A stretch of 48,646 nucleotides of DNA from JAZDOT01 sp043798355 (GTDB lineage: Bacteria > Patescibacteriota > Gracilibacteria > Peribacterales > Peribacteraceae): contig JAZDOT010000009.1 of the NCBI GenBank assembly GCA_043798355.1, forward strand, positions 1-48,646. The letters are read 5' to 3'. Positions within the stretch are counted from its first letter, which is position 1. The number at the start of each line of letters is the position of its first letter. The notes below the pieces were generated by a model. The model saw nothing but the letters and a program-made list of their open reading frames with translations, had not been told where the DNA came from and did no database searches. Shown one piece after another: positions 23,978-31,877 of the stretch. A program made the translations under genes and the position numbers.

Positions 23978-24619
23978 ATGCTTCCTCTCCCTTTCGCAAC
24001 ACGCACAGATGCCGGCAGAGCACTGGCAGACAAGCTCCTCCGGTACCGCGATTCCAAGGACACCTTGATCCTCGCTCTCGTCCGCGGCGGCGTCGTGGTC
24101 GGCCGCGCGATCGCAGACAATCTCAATCTTCCGCTCTACCCGTACGTCGTCCGCAAACTGGGCCACCCCGCGCATCGTGAGTATGCTCTGGGAGCCATCG
24201 CGGAAGGGGGAAGCACGTTTTTCGACGATGACGCCCTGCGCGGGGGCGGCATCGAATGGGGAGACATGGAACCGATCATCGAAGAGGAGACGGAAGAACT
24301 CAAACGCCGCAAAGAAGCCTACCTCGTCCACGCGCGGCCGGACCTGGCCGGGAAGACCATCCTCCTCACGGACGACGGCGCCGCAACGGGCGCAACGCTG
24401 TTCGCCGCGATCGAAGATCTGCGGAAAGCCAAAGCGAAGAAGATCATCGTAACCCTTCCGGTCTGCCCGCCGGATACGGCGGAGAACCTTCGGAAGAAGG
24501 CGGACGACATGATCGTGCTCGCAACACCCGAGCCCTTCGAGGCCGTGGGAAAGTGGTACGGGGAATTCCCGCAGACCGCAGAGGAGGAGGTGCTTGCCCT
24601 CCTTCAAAGTTTTTCATGA
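23978..24619 (+). CDS. Phosphoribosyltransferase-family protein
   Basis: 213 residues. PRPP-binding loop TILLTDDGAATGATLFA (about 124-140), with LALVRGGVVVGRAIAD near the N-terminus and a variable hood. This matches the COG1926-type predicted phosphoribosyltransferases, whose substrate is unknown. It may act in nucleobase salvage, but nothing nearby says so. It converges with the VOC gene, leaving a 13-nt gap. Confidence 0.85.
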   Translation: MLPLPFATRTDAGRALADKLLRYRDSKDTLILALVRGGVVVGRAIADNLNLPLYPYVVRKLGHPAHREYALGAIAEGGSTFFDDDALRGGGIEWGDMEPIIEEETEELKRRKEAYLVHARPDLAGKTILLTDDGAATGATLFAAIEDLRKAKAKKIIVTLPVCPPDTAENLRKKADDMIVLATPEPFEAVGKWYGEFPQTAEEEVLALLQSFS

Positions 24620-24632
24620 TAGACATTTCGTA

Positions 24633-25091
24633 TCACACTTTTGTCTTCCAATTGAGAAGTTCAATGATGTTCCCCTCAGGATCTGAAACATAGATAAATG
24701 TGAGCGTCCCACTCTTGAACTCTCTCTGAGAAATCTCGCCGATAGTTTTCCCGCCAGCAATGAGAACCTTTTCACGAACGAGGAGGACATCATCGACATG
24801 GAAAGCGAAATGACGTATCCCCTGCCTGTTTGCTGCAACCACCCCTCCATGCTCCTCCATTGTATTGTACTGAAAAATCTCCAACATCGGCCCATTCTTG
24901 TCGAATCCTGGCATCGTCAGTGTTATTCCTTTGATTACTATCTTGGGAATGCCGACTCCCCTCTCCAGCCACTCACCAGAGAGAGTGCCCTCCGGAAGGG
25001 CAACAGTGCATCCAAACGCTTGCACATAGAAGTCAGCCAGCTTCCTGAGGTCTCTTGCGACGATATTCATGTGGGCGAATCGGATGACCAT
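24633..25091 (-). CDS. VOC (glyoxalase/bleomycin-resistance fold) protein
   Basis: 152 residues with two beta-alpha-beta-beta-beta halves: FAHMNIVARDLRKLADFYVQ at the start and IRHFAFHVDDVLLVREKV in the second half, with likely metal ligands His7, Glu (MLEIFQ), His (RHFAFHV) and Glu (NIIELLNW). Members include lyases, dioxygenases and resistance proteins, so the reaction is open. The start is 23 nt downstream of tRNA-Leu on the same strand; the two may share a transcript. Confidence 0.85.
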   Translation of the reverse strand: MVIRFAHMNIVARDLRKLADFYVQAFGCTVALPEGTLSGEWLERGVGIPKIVIKGITLTMPGFDKNGPMLEIFQYNTMEEHGGVVAANRQGIRHFAFHVDDVLLVREKVLIAGGKTIGEISQREFKSGTLTFIYVSDPEGNIIELLNWKTKV

Positions 25092-25114
25092 AGATCAAAG
25101 AAGAAACAGAAGGG

Positions 25115-25200
25115 TGGTGCCGGAGGAGGGAATCGAACCCTCAACGCCTTGCGGCACAGGATTTTGAGTCCTGCGCGTCTACCAATTCCGCCACTCCGGC
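25115..25200 (-). tRNA. tRNA-Leu (anticodon CAA)
   Basis: 86 nt including encoded CCA. Acceptor arms GCCGGAG and CTCCGGC, D-arm GGCGGAATTGGTAGACGC, anticodon loop CTCAAAA (CAA), a long variable arm (TGCCGCAAGGCG) as expected for a class II tRNA, and a GGTTCGATTCC T-loop. Confidence 0.96.
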
Positions 25201-25238
25201 ACAGAGTCATCCTACCAGTTCCGCGATGAAAGAATAAG

Positions 25239-25490
25239 CTACCCCAAACGCTTGTATGTCCCCTCATTTCTCCGCGTCATGCGTCGTATTTCGACAGATT
25301 TCGTTTTTGGATCCACAACGAAGATGATTCTGTACGCCCCCATCCGCACCCGAAACCATCCTTTCATGCCCTGCAAAGCCTTGATCCCCGGCACCTTTCG
25401 ATAGTCATGCAGTATTTGCCCCATGAGAAGAAGAGTGGCTTCCCGCTCAATCGGGGAAAGTACCCGAAGGATTTTTTTGATTTTATCCAT
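25239..25490 (-). CDS. RelE/ParE-type toxin
   Basis: 83 residues. GYRIIF-type core (KGWFRVRMGAYRIIFVVD) and a C-terminal VEIRRMTRRNEGTYKRL match the RelE/ParE/HigB fold of mRNA interferases and gyrase poisons. It overlaps the upstream antitoxin-like gene by 8 nt (antitoxin first), as in classic toxin-antitoxin operons. Activity and target cannot be told. Confidence 0.8.
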   Translation of the reverse strand: MDKIKKILRVLSPIEREATLLLMGQILHDYRKVPGIKALQGMKGWFRVRMGAYRIIFVVDPKTKSVEIRRMTRRNEGTYKRLG

Positions 25491-25728
25491 GCCGGATTTT
25501 CTTGAGCTCCCGGATAATGCTTTCGGGACTCACGCCTTTCCCGCCATTGTCTCGATCGGCATCGAAGAGAATCTCCTCCTGCGTAGCATCTTCCAAATGA
25601 AACGGAATGATGACGAGCCGATCCTGGTACATTTCCACAAGGTAATTATTCGTATTGAAATGCGCTCTCCATACGCTTGGAAGCGTGATCTGGCCACGCC
25701 CTGTGCTCTTCATAATTTTTTGCGTCAT
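25483..25728 (-). CDS. AbrB/SpoVT-type antitoxin
   Basis: 81 residues from the ATG at 25728. The N-terminus, MTQKIMKSTGRGQITLPSVW, is a swapped-hairpin AbrB DNA-binding motif (GRGQITLP). The acidic C-terminus (QEEILFDADRD) would wrap the toxin. It overlaps the toxin gene by 8 nt. The upstream DNA at 25735-25775 is rich in TACTTAC/GTAAGTA units that may be its operator. Confidence 0.8.
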   Translation of the reverse strand: MTQKIMKSTGRGQITLPSVWRAHFNTNNYLVEMYQDRLVIIPFHLEDATQEEILFDADRDNGGKGVSPESIIRELKKIRHG

Positions 25729-25852
25729 GATGGCAGAGGAAAGTAAGAAAATACGTAAGTAAGTATAACGTACATCCAAGTAGGAAGCAATAGTAGAACA
25801 TGAAACTCTGACACAATGCCGATGACAGCATTTTCCTGTACGCTGGAAGCAC

Positions 25853-27235
25853 ATGCAGCAGTACTCCTCCTTCATCTTCGACTCGTACCACTTCGACGAA
25901 GCGGAAGGCAAGATTGAACTCCGGTACACACTCGACGACGACCTGAAATTCACGGAGACGATCGATCTCCCGCTGGCCATCGAGTATCAGCGCATCCCGA
26001 TGGACATCCTCGATCGCGCGCTCTTCGCCCTGCACATCATCGGCGGGGTGAGCTACTTCAAGACCTGCTGCCCCAGGAATATCGTCGTGCGCTCGGGCGT
26101 GCTCCGCCCTGCGGAAGCGGCTTTCTGGAATGTCGTGTACGGAAACGGCCTCGCACAGTTCTTCCTGGAAAATTCCATGGATGGCCGCGATCTCGTGCAC
26201 TTCCCTTTCGCCGGGCAGGCAGCCGCAGACACCATCAACAGACCCAAAGAATCAGGAAAAATTCTGGTGCCGATCGGGGGCGGGAAGGATTCCATCGTGA
26301 CTGCGGAACTCCTCAGGAACTCAAAAAAAGATGTCACGCTCCTGCGTATGGGCACGCATCCCCTCATCGATGCGCTCGTCTCCGAAATGCGCCTGCCGAT
26401 CATCACCGTGGAACGGCGGATCTCCCCTCTCCTCCTGCAACTCAACAGAGAAGGAGCGCTCAACGGCCATGTCCCCATCACCGCGTACGTCTCGGCCATG
26501 AGCGTCCTCATTGCGCTCCTGTACGGATTCGAGGATGTCGTCATGAGCGACGAAAGGAGCGCGGACGAAGGGAACACCGGGCAGAACGGCAGAGTCGTCA
26601 ATCATCAGTGGAGCAAGAGTTTCCAGTTCGAGACGCTCTTCTCCGCCTTCGTCCACGATACGATCGCGCCGGACATCCGCATGTTCAGCCTGCTCCGGCC
26701 CTATTCCGATCTCGGAATCGCGCAGCGATTCGCCTCGATGCCGCAATACTTTCCGCTCGTCACCAGTTGTAACCGCAATTGGCGAGTGAGCCGACCCCCC
26801 TCCTCCATTGGAGAAGGAGCCAGTGGTGAAGGAAACCGTTGGTGTGCTGAGTGCCCCAAGTGCGCCTTCACGTTCGCCATGTTCGCCGCTTTCCTCCCCG
26901 AGGCAACACTCGAAACCATCTTCGGAGAGAACCTCTTCGCCGATGTCACACTCACCCTCCTCTATCGCCAGCTCCTCGGGTTGGAAGGGATGAAACCGTT
27001 CGAGTGTGTGGGAACGCCTGAGGAAACGAAAGCCGCGTTTCTCCTGGCCCACGAGCGCGGCGATCTGGACGACACCCCCGTCATGCAGATGTTCCTGCGC
27101 GACGTGCTCCCGCAGATCAAAGATCCAAAAACAATCATCGCTTCCGCACTCTCTCTTTCACAAACGCACGCGATCCCCAAAGACTACCTCCCGCTGATCG
27201 CCGAACCGCGGCCAGGAACGGCCGCTTCTGCCTAA
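25853..27235 (+). CDS. murL: UDP-MurNAc-L-Ala-L-Glu epimerase MurL
   Basis: 460 residues. MurL epimerises the L-Glu that MurD2 attaches to UDP-MurNAc-L-Ala, giving the D-Glu needed in peptidoglycan, in an ATP-dependent reaction. Recognised by KILVPIGGGKDSIVTAELL (PP-loop-like), VVMSDERSADEGN, VVNHQWSKSFQFE, FSLLRPYSDLGIAQRF and WCAECPKCAFTF, all as I recall them in MurL. The murD-type gene 26 nt downstream strongly supports this. Residues about 317-325 (RPPSSIGEG) are encoded by a palindromic repeat insertion. TACGCT ends 8 nt before the ATG. The stop lies inside a hexanucleotide repeat. Confidence 0.85.
   Translation: MQQYSSFIFDSYHFDEAEGKIELRYTLDDDLKFTETIDLPLAIEYQRIPMDILDRALFALHIIGGVSYFKTCCPRNIVVRSGVLRPAEAAFWNVVYGNGLAQFFLENSMDGRDLVHFPFAGQAAADTINRPKESGKILVPIGGGKDSIVTAELLRNSKKDVTLLRMGTHPLIDALVSEMRLPIITVERRISPLLLQLNREGALNGHVPITAYVSAMSVLIALLYGFEDVVMSDERSADEGNTGQNGRVVNHQWSKSFQFETLFSAFVHDTIAPDIRMFSLLRPYSDLGIAQRFASMPQYFPLVTSCNRNWRVSRPPSSIGEGASGEGNRWCAECPKCAFTFAMFAAFLPEATLETIFGENLFADVTLTLLYRQLLGLEGMKPFECVGTPEETKAAFLLAHERGDLDDTPVMQMFLRDVLPQIKDPKTIIASALSLSQTHAIPKDYLPLIAEPRPGTAASA
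26795..26840. repeat. Palindromic element inserted in murL
   Basis: CCCCCCTCCTCCATTGGAGA and the following AGGAGCCAGTGGTGAAGG resemble dispersed CTCCT...AGGAG palindromes seen inside genes of many bacteria. It keeps the frame and adds a Ser/Gly/Pro loop just before the WCAEC motif. Confidence 0.5.
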
Positions 27236-27260
27236 CCCTAATCCTAATCCTAACCCTAAG
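27231..27260. repeat. Telomere-like hexanucleotide repeat between murL and murD2
   Basis: Five CCTAAN units in a row (C, T, T, C, G in the last place). The murL stop TAA (27233-27235) lies inside the first unit and the last ends just before the murD2 start. The organism has no reason to have telomeres; this is a simple repeat. Confidence 0.8.
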
Positions 27261-27261
27261 A

Positions 27262-28581
27262 ATGCGCATCCGCGAGCTCTCCGGCAAAAACATCTGCATC
27301 CTCGGCTTCGGCAAGGAGGGGCAAGCAACGCTGAAAGCGCTCGAAGAGTATGCACCGGGATGCGAGGTGACCGTTGCGGATCAGAATGAACATGTGGCGC
27401 TCCCGGACAGATCGAAACACTGGCTGCAGGTGGGTACTGGATGGCTTCACAATCTCGACCGCTTCGACGTCCTCATCAAATCCCCCGGCATCCCCCCAAG
27501 CTCAAAGCTCAAAGCTCAAAGCTCAAAGCTCACCACCCCCACTCAAATCTTCTTCGACTCCATCCAGGACTCCGGCGCAACCGTCATCGGCGTGACGGGC
27601 TCGAAAGGGAAAAGCACCACTTCTTCCCTCATCCATCATATCCTCCAAGCTAATTGCCAATTGCCAATAGCCAATAGCCATCTCATTGGCAACATCGGCG
27701 ACCCCGCAATCGCGCATCTCAAAGAAGCAAACCTGAACACAATATTTGTTCATGAATTGAGCAGTTACCAACTGATGGATCTCACCGTGAGCCCCGCGGT
27801 CGCCGTCGTCACGTCGTTCTTCCCCGAGCACCTCGATTACCATGGATCACTCGAAACGTACAAAGAGGCGAAGAGGCATATCGCGCGGTTCCAGAAAAAG
27901 GATGATGTGATCTTCTTCGCCAAAGATTCCGCGGGCGCCCGGGAGATCGCACAGGAGAGCCACGGCAAACACATCCCTTTTTCCACCGGCGATGCCCCCC
28001 TCCAGATCGAAGAAACCAAACTCATCGGAACGCACAACCTCAGCAACATCGCGGCGGCTTTCCTCGTGAGCCAGCACCTCTCTGTCCCGAAAGATACCGC
28101 GATCGAAGCCATCAAAACATTCACTCCCCTGCCCCATCGCCTGCAATCCCTCGGAGTGCGAAACGGTCTGGAATGGGTGGATGATTCCATTTCGACCACG
28201 CCGGACTCCGCCATTGCCGCGCTCGATGCGCTGGGCGACCGTGTGAAGACGATGCTCCTCGGCGGCCAAGATCGCGGCCTCGACTTCTCTCCGCTCGCGA
28301 AGAGATTGCAATCCTCCTCCGTGCGCACTGCCATTCTCTTCCCCGGCAGCGGCAAGCGCATCCGTACGGCCATCGCACAATCCGCAGCCGGGATTCACTG
28401 TTTCGAAGTCACAAGTATGGAAGAAGCGGTGACAATCGCGAAGCAATGCACTCACAGCTCACAGCTCACAGCTCACAGCTCTCCGATCATCCTCCTGTCT
28501 CCCGCTTCGCCAAGTTACGGAATGTTCAAGAACTTTGAAGAGCGAGGAGATCGCTTCCGTCAATGCATAGAAAAACGTTGA
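27262..28581 (+). CDS. murD2: MurD2-type UDP-MurNAc-L-alanine--glutamate ligase
   Basis: 439 residues. A Mur ligase: N-terminal Rossmann domain (NICILGFGKEGQATLKAL), P-loop GVTGSKGKSTTSSLI, central VHELSSYQLMDL and FFPEHLDYHGSLETYKEAK, C-terminal PHRLQSLGVRNGLEWVDDS and LLGGQDRGLDF. By family it adds glutamate to UDP-MurNAc-L-Ala. Pairing with murL implies the MurD2 version using L-Glu; the sequence alone would also allow ordinary MurD. Three loops (residues about 79-91, 131-139, 397-406) are encoded by 7-nt tandem repeats. It converges with grpE so closely that the two stop codons abut. Confidence 0.88.
   Translation: MRIRELSGKNICILGFGKEGQATLKALEEYAPGCEVTVADQNEHVALPDRSKHWLQVGTGWLHNLDRFDVLIKSPGIPPSSKLKAQSSKLTTPTQIFFDSIQDSGATVIGVTGSKGKSTTSSLIHHILQANCQLPIANSHLIGNIGDPAIAHLKEANLNTIFVHELSSYQLMDLTVSPAVAVVTSFFPEHLDYHGSLETYKEAKRHIARFQKKDDVIFFAKDSAGAREIAQESHGKHIPFSTGDAPLQIEETKLIGTHNLSNIAAAFLVSQHLSVPKDTAIEAIKTFTPLPHRLQSLGVRNGLEWVDDSISTTPDSAIAALDALGDRVKTMLLGGQDRGLDFSPLAKRLQSSSVRTAILFPGSGKRIRTAIAQSAAGIHCFEVTSMEEAVTIAKQCTHSSQLTAHSSPIILLSPASPSYGMFKNFEERGDRFRQCIEKR
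27499..27533. repeat. 7-nt tandem repeat in murD2 (AGCTCAA)
   Basis: Four perfect AGCTCAA units and a fifth AGCTCAC, encoding SSKLKAQSSKL in the first domain. Loss or gain of one unit would shift the frame. Confidence 0.85.
27653..27680. repeat. 7-nt tandem repeat in murD2 (ATTGCCA/ATAGCCA)
   Basis: Two ATTGCCA and two ATAGCCA units encoding NCQLPIANSH just after the P-loop helix. Confidence 0.85.
28453..28480. repeat. 7-nt tandem repeat in murD2 (CACAGCT)
   Basis: Four perfect units encoding HSSQLTAHS near the C-terminus. Related in sequence to the AGCTCAA tract and to the repeats at 21020-21102. Confidence 0.85.
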
Positions 28582-29199
28582 TCATGCAGCGTTCGGCGAC
28601 TCAGGTTTCGGCGGTTCGGTTTGCAGTGGTAGTTGCGGCGCCTCCTTCTGCATCTCCTCCTTCAATGCATCCAGTGCCTTCCCCATCTTCACCTTGGCTG
28701 GCCGCAACACCTTGCCATTGAGCTCATACCCGTCATCGAAGACCTCGAGAATCTTCCCCTCCTCCCCCGGCCCTGTCTGGAGGACCTCGTGCTTCATGGG
28801 ATCGACACTCTGGCCGAAGCACTCCATCTTCCTCAGGCCCATGCTTGAGAGCTGCCGCGTGAGCTCCTGCTCGATGGCGGACACGCCCTGCACCCAGCTA
28901 TGCCCTTTGAGGTCTTCAGGAAGATTTTTGAACGCCCTGTCGAAATTATCGAACGTGGGCAGGAGTGCAATGAACATCGACTCCATGGCGAAACGGCGCA
29001 GATCCCGCGCTTCCCGCTGCATGCGGTCCTTCGCGTTCTGCAGGTCCGCCTGCGCCCTGCCGGCGATGTCCTTGAAGCGATTCACCTCATTCTGCACCTG
29101 CGAAAGTTCCGCTTTCAGGCGCTCACGCTCGGCGACGAGGGAGTGCTGCTGCCCGCCCGTCATGGCCGCCGATGCTTTCCTGTGCTTGCGTCCGCTCAT
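28582..29199 (-). CDS. grpE: Nucleotide exchange factor GrpE
   Basis: 205 residues. The long N-terminal helix (ERERLKAELSQVQNEVNRF) and the FIALLPTFDNFDRAFKNLP region are typical. The beta domain has LRKMECFGQSVDPMKHEV and GYELNGKVLRPAKVKM. GrpE releases ADP from DnaK. The C-terminal tail is Pro/Glu-rich. No dnaK or dnaJ adjoins it. This is the housekeeping copy, to be contrasted with the membrane-bound GrpE-like protein at 4234-4770. TATGAT ends 6 nt before the ATG, so it is probably leaderless. Confidence 0.95.
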   Translation of the reverse strand: MSGRKHRKASAAMTGGQQHSLVAERERLKAELSQVQNEVNRFKDIAGRAQADLQNAKDRMQREARDLRRFAMESMFIALLPTFDNFDRAFKNLPEDLKGHSWVQGVSAIEQELTRQLSSMGLRKMECFGQSVDPMKHEVLQTGPGEEGKILEVFDDGYELNGKVLRPAKVKMGKALDALKEEMQKEAPQLPLQTEPPKPESPNAA

Positions 29200-29205
29200 G
29201 GATGC

Positions 29206-29211
29206 ATCATA
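29206..29211 (-). promoter_or_regulatory. -10 box of grpE (leaderless)
   Basis: TATGAT on the minus strand, then GCATCC and the ATG at 29199. Confidence 0.5.
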
Positions 29212-29233
29212 TCGAAGAGAGGGGCGCTCATGC

Positions 29234-29239
29234 TAGACT
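29234..29239 (+). promoter_or_regulatory. -10 box of the cation antiporter gene (leaderless)
   Basis: TAGACT, then GCCCGC and the ATG at 29246. Together with the grpE box it packs two divergent promoters into the 46-bp gap. Confidence 0.5.
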
Positions 29240-29245
29240 GCCCGC

Positions 29246-30244
29246 ATGATTCTCTCCCTCCTCCTCATCGTCGTCGGCTTTGCCCTGCTCGTCAAAGGTG
29301 CCGACTGGCTGGTCAGCGGCGGGAGCTCCCTCGCCCGCCTGCTCGGCGTATCGGATCTGGCCATTGGCCTCACCATCGTGGCCCTCGGCACCTCCACACC
29401 GGAATTGATTGTGAATATCGTCGCGAGCGCCCAAGGGAATACGGAAATCGCCATCGGGAATGTTGTGGGGAGCAACATCTTCAACATCCTCGTCATCCTC
29501 GGACTCTCCGCCGTCATCGCCCCAATCCTCATCCAGCGCTCGACCGTCCTCAAGGAAATACCCTTCAGCCTCCTCGCCGCAGCGCTCCTGATCATCCTCG
29601 CCAATGACGTCTTCGTCGACGGCGCAGCCTCAAATATCCTCTCCCGCACCGACGGCTTCGCCTTCCTCTGCTTCTTCGTGATCTTTCTGGCTTATACATT
29701 CGGATTGAAACCGGAAACGCCCGGGGAAGTCTCGGAAGCGAAAAAGAGTCGTTCCGCCCTCGTCTCCTCCTGCCTCGTTCTCGGCGGGCTCGTGGCCCTC
29801 GTCCTCGGCGGGAAATTCGCCGTGGACGGCGCTGTGACGTTCGCACGCATCCTCGGCATCAGCGAAACACTCATCGGCCTCACCATTGTCGCTGCCGGGA
29901 CATCGTTGCCGGAGCTCGCTACCTCCACGGTGGCCGCCTACCGCGGGAACGCCGACATCGCCGTTGGCAACATCGTCGGGAGCAACATCTTCAATATTTT
30001 CTTCATCCTCGGCGTGAGCACACTCATCCGCCCCATCGCGTTCTCGCCGGCGGCGAACATCGATCTCCTCGTGCTGGTCGCAACGACGGTGCTCCTCTTC
30101 TTCATCATCCATAACGGCAGTCTCCACCGTCGGCTCCTCTTCTGGTGGCGCCAAACGCGCGACCACTCTATCCGCCGTTGGGAAGGAGCCGTCCTGCTCG
30201 CCAGCTACGCCGTCTATCTGTCCTATATCATCGCGAGAGGATGA
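29246..30244 (+). CDS. Ca2+/cation antiporter (CaCA family)
   Basis: 332 residues, about 10 membrane helices. The two alpha repeats with transport-site acids are clear: GLTIVALGTSTPELIVNIVA with GNVVGSNIFNI, and GLTIVAAGTSLPELATSTVA with GNIVGSNIFNI. Members exchange Ca2+ (or K+) for Na+ or H+; the ion pair cannot be told. Resembles YrbG-type bacterial exchangers in length. It ends in an ATGA overlap with the next lipoprotein gene. Confidence 0.93.
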   Translation: MILSLLLIVVGFALLVKGADWLVSGGSSLARLLGVSDLAIGLTIVALGTSTPELIVNIVASAQGNTEIAIGNVVGSNIFNILVILGLSAVIAPILIQRSTVLKEIPFSLLAAALLIILANDVFVDGAASNILSRTDGFAFLCFFVIFLAYTFGLKPETPGEVSEAKKSRSALVSSCLVLGGLVALVLGGKFAVDGAVTFARILGISETLIGLTIVAAGTSLPELATSTVAAYRGNADIAVGNIVGSNIFNIFFILGVSTLIRPIAFSPAANIDLLVLVATTVLLFFIIHNGSLHRRLLFWWRQTRDHSIRRWEGAVLLASYAVYLSYIIARG

Positions 30245-31332
30245 TCTCCGTCCGCCACGCACCTGGCCTCTTCATCCTCCTCGCGCTCACGATCGCTGGC
30301 TGCGCCCAGGTCCCCCGGGCACCGACAGAGAATGAGGCGCTGCAAGCCATCACCCGATCGGGGCAGTGGTTCCTGAGGCGCGCGGATCAAAAGAAATTCC
30401 TCCGCTACGAAGTGGACCCCAAAACGGGCAACGATATGCCGAACAATCAGGAATTGAGGAAAATGGGCGCGCTCTGGAGTATCGCCCGGCTCGCCTCATT
30501 CACGGGAAATCAGGAACTTTCGAACCTTGCACGGAAGGGGCTTGCCTTCTTCGACCACTTCAGGACAACAGACCAGAGCGGCGGTGCCTGCTTCGAAGTG
30601 AGCGAAAAGAAGAAACTCGGTTACAACGCCTTCATGATCCTCACGCTCCTTGAGCTGAATGAACCAACGAATGAGGGATCGGAAACCGCAGAGCTCGCAG
30701 ATGGCATCCTCCGTCTGCAGAACAGAGACGGGTCGTACCGGACATACTTCGATGACTCGGGCTCCGGCAGCGAAGCGTACTACCCGGGCGAGGCGAATCT
30801 CGCCCTCGCCTCCCTCTTCAGGAAAACGGACGATCCACGCTACCGCGGCGCTCTCGATCTCTCCCTCCCCTACTACCGGTCCTTCTGGAGAGGGAACCGG
30901 ACGCTTGCGTTCATTCCGTGGCACACGCAGGCATTCGCCCTCCTCTGGGAAAAAGACCGGAAGACGGAAGAGCGCGACTTCATTTTTGAGATGAATGACT
31001 GGCTCGTCCAGCAACAAAATTCCGACCCGTCCGCAAACGGGTACGGTTCGTTCGGGAACGCTCCCGGCATCTCCTCAGCCAGTTACCTCGAGGGATTGAT
31101 CGACGCCGTGCGGATCGCGAAGCTCTCGGGCGACACCCAGCGCGAAGAGCGATACCGGGAAGCCGCCAAGCTGGGCATGCGCTTCATCCTGACGCTTCAG
31201 GTGGATAATGTTTCAATCCCACAGGCAAACGGGGGCTTTCGGGCGAGTGCAGACGGAACCGTCCGTGTGGACCACACCCAGCACGCCGTCATGGCGCTCA
31301 TGAAAGCAATCTCTGCAGAGTTTCTTCGGTAA
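30241..31332 (+). CDS. Lipoprotein with predicted alpha/alpha-toroid domain
   Basis: 363 residues from the ATG at 30241 (overlapping the previous TGA). Lipobox LTIAGC around Cys21. The mature part has repeated helix pairs with motifs seen in alpha/alpha barrels: GALWSIARLASFTGNQELSN, YNAFMILTLLELNE, GILRLQNRDGSYRTYF, YYPGEANLALASLFRKTDD and DHTQHAVMALMKAI. Such folds occur in glycoside hydrolases, epimerases and prenyltransferase-like proteins; I cannot assign a reaction. Translational coupling to the antiporter is likely. It is exported and membrane-tethered. Confidence 0.7.
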   Translation: MISVRHAPGLFILLALTIAGCAQVPRAPTENEALQAITRSGQWFLRRADQKKFLRYEVDPKTGNDMPNNQELRKMGALWSIARLASFTGNQELSNLARKGLAFFDHFRTTDQSGGACFEVSEKKKLGYNAFMILTLLELNEPTNEGSETAELADGILRLQNRDGSYRTYFDDSGSGSEAYYPGEANLALASLFRKTDDPRYRGALDLSLPYYRSFWRGNRTLAFIPWHTQAFALLWEKDRKTEERDFIFEMNDWLVQQQNSDPSANGYGSFGNAPGISSASYLEGLIDAVRIAKLSGDTQREERYREAAKLGMRFILTLQVDNVSIPQANGGFRASADGTVRVDHTQHAVMALMKAISAEFLR

Positions 31333-31695
31333 TTACTCGGCAGCAGATGACGTCTCGGCTGTCTCCTCCTGAGAAACACTCGAATCGCTCTCTTCAGCCG
31401 CCGGAGTTTCCTCTTCAACGGCCGCCGCAGAACTCTCCTCAGTCCCCTCGGGTTCTGCGGAATCCTCGGCTTCCACAGTTTCTTCAGGAACAGATGAATC
31501 CTCTTCTGGAACGGCTTCCTCGCCCGCAACCGAACTCTCTGCCGCAACAGACGTCTCCTCACCGGCGACAGGCTCGGCAACGGAGGATGCAGAGGACTGC
31601 TCCTGTGTTCCATCCGGCTGCGTTGTGATGGAGAGAGTGCAGGCGGAGAGGAGCAGGAGCGCTGCGGCACCGGCCAACGTGCGAATAGTTCTCAT
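31333..31695 (-). CDS. Acidic low-complexity lipoprotein
   Basis: 120 residues from the ATG at 31695. Signal peptide MRTIRTLAGAAALLLLSAC with lipobox LSAC. The mature part is almost only Glu, Ser, Ala, Val, Pro and Thr in loose repeats (SSVAEPVAGEE, SSVAGEEAVPEE, SSVPEETVEAE), so it is unstructured and very acidic. Its stop abuts the stop of the previous convergent gene (TAA then TTA). Possibly a spacer or ion-binding surface protein. Confidence 0.7.
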   Translation of the reverse strand: MRTIRTLAGAAALLLLSACTLSITTQPDGTQEQSSASSVAEPVAGEETSVAAESSVAGEEAVPEEDSSVPEETVEAEDSAEPEGTEESSAAAVEEETPAAEESDSSVSQEETAETSSAAE

Positions 31696-31845
31696 GAAAA
31701 ATGGGGGAAGTGACAACGGGAAAGCATCCTACGGGAAAGAAAACGGAGTGCGCAAGGGGTTTCCGGGGAAATCGATGGCACATCGCTATGAAGAGGTACT
31801 GCTGTATGCCTTCCACAACGAACAATTTGCATTTGTGATCACCAT

Positions 31846-31853
31846 TGTGTACA
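31846..31853. promoter_or_regulatory. Palindrome upstream of the Phd/RelE pair
   Basis: GTGTACAC, 24 bp before the antitoxin ATG. It overlaps a possible -10 (TACACT, 31849-31854) with TTTGCA at 31825-31830, as expected for an autorepressed toxin-antitoxin promoter. Nothing else is visible in the gap 31696-31877. Confidence 0.4.
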
Positions 31854-31877
31854 CTTTAAACACTGTCCCCCTTCGCT

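Noticed and set aside
27231..27260. Telomere or replication-end signal
   Set aside because: Only five hexamers in the middle of an operon; a simple repeat explains it.
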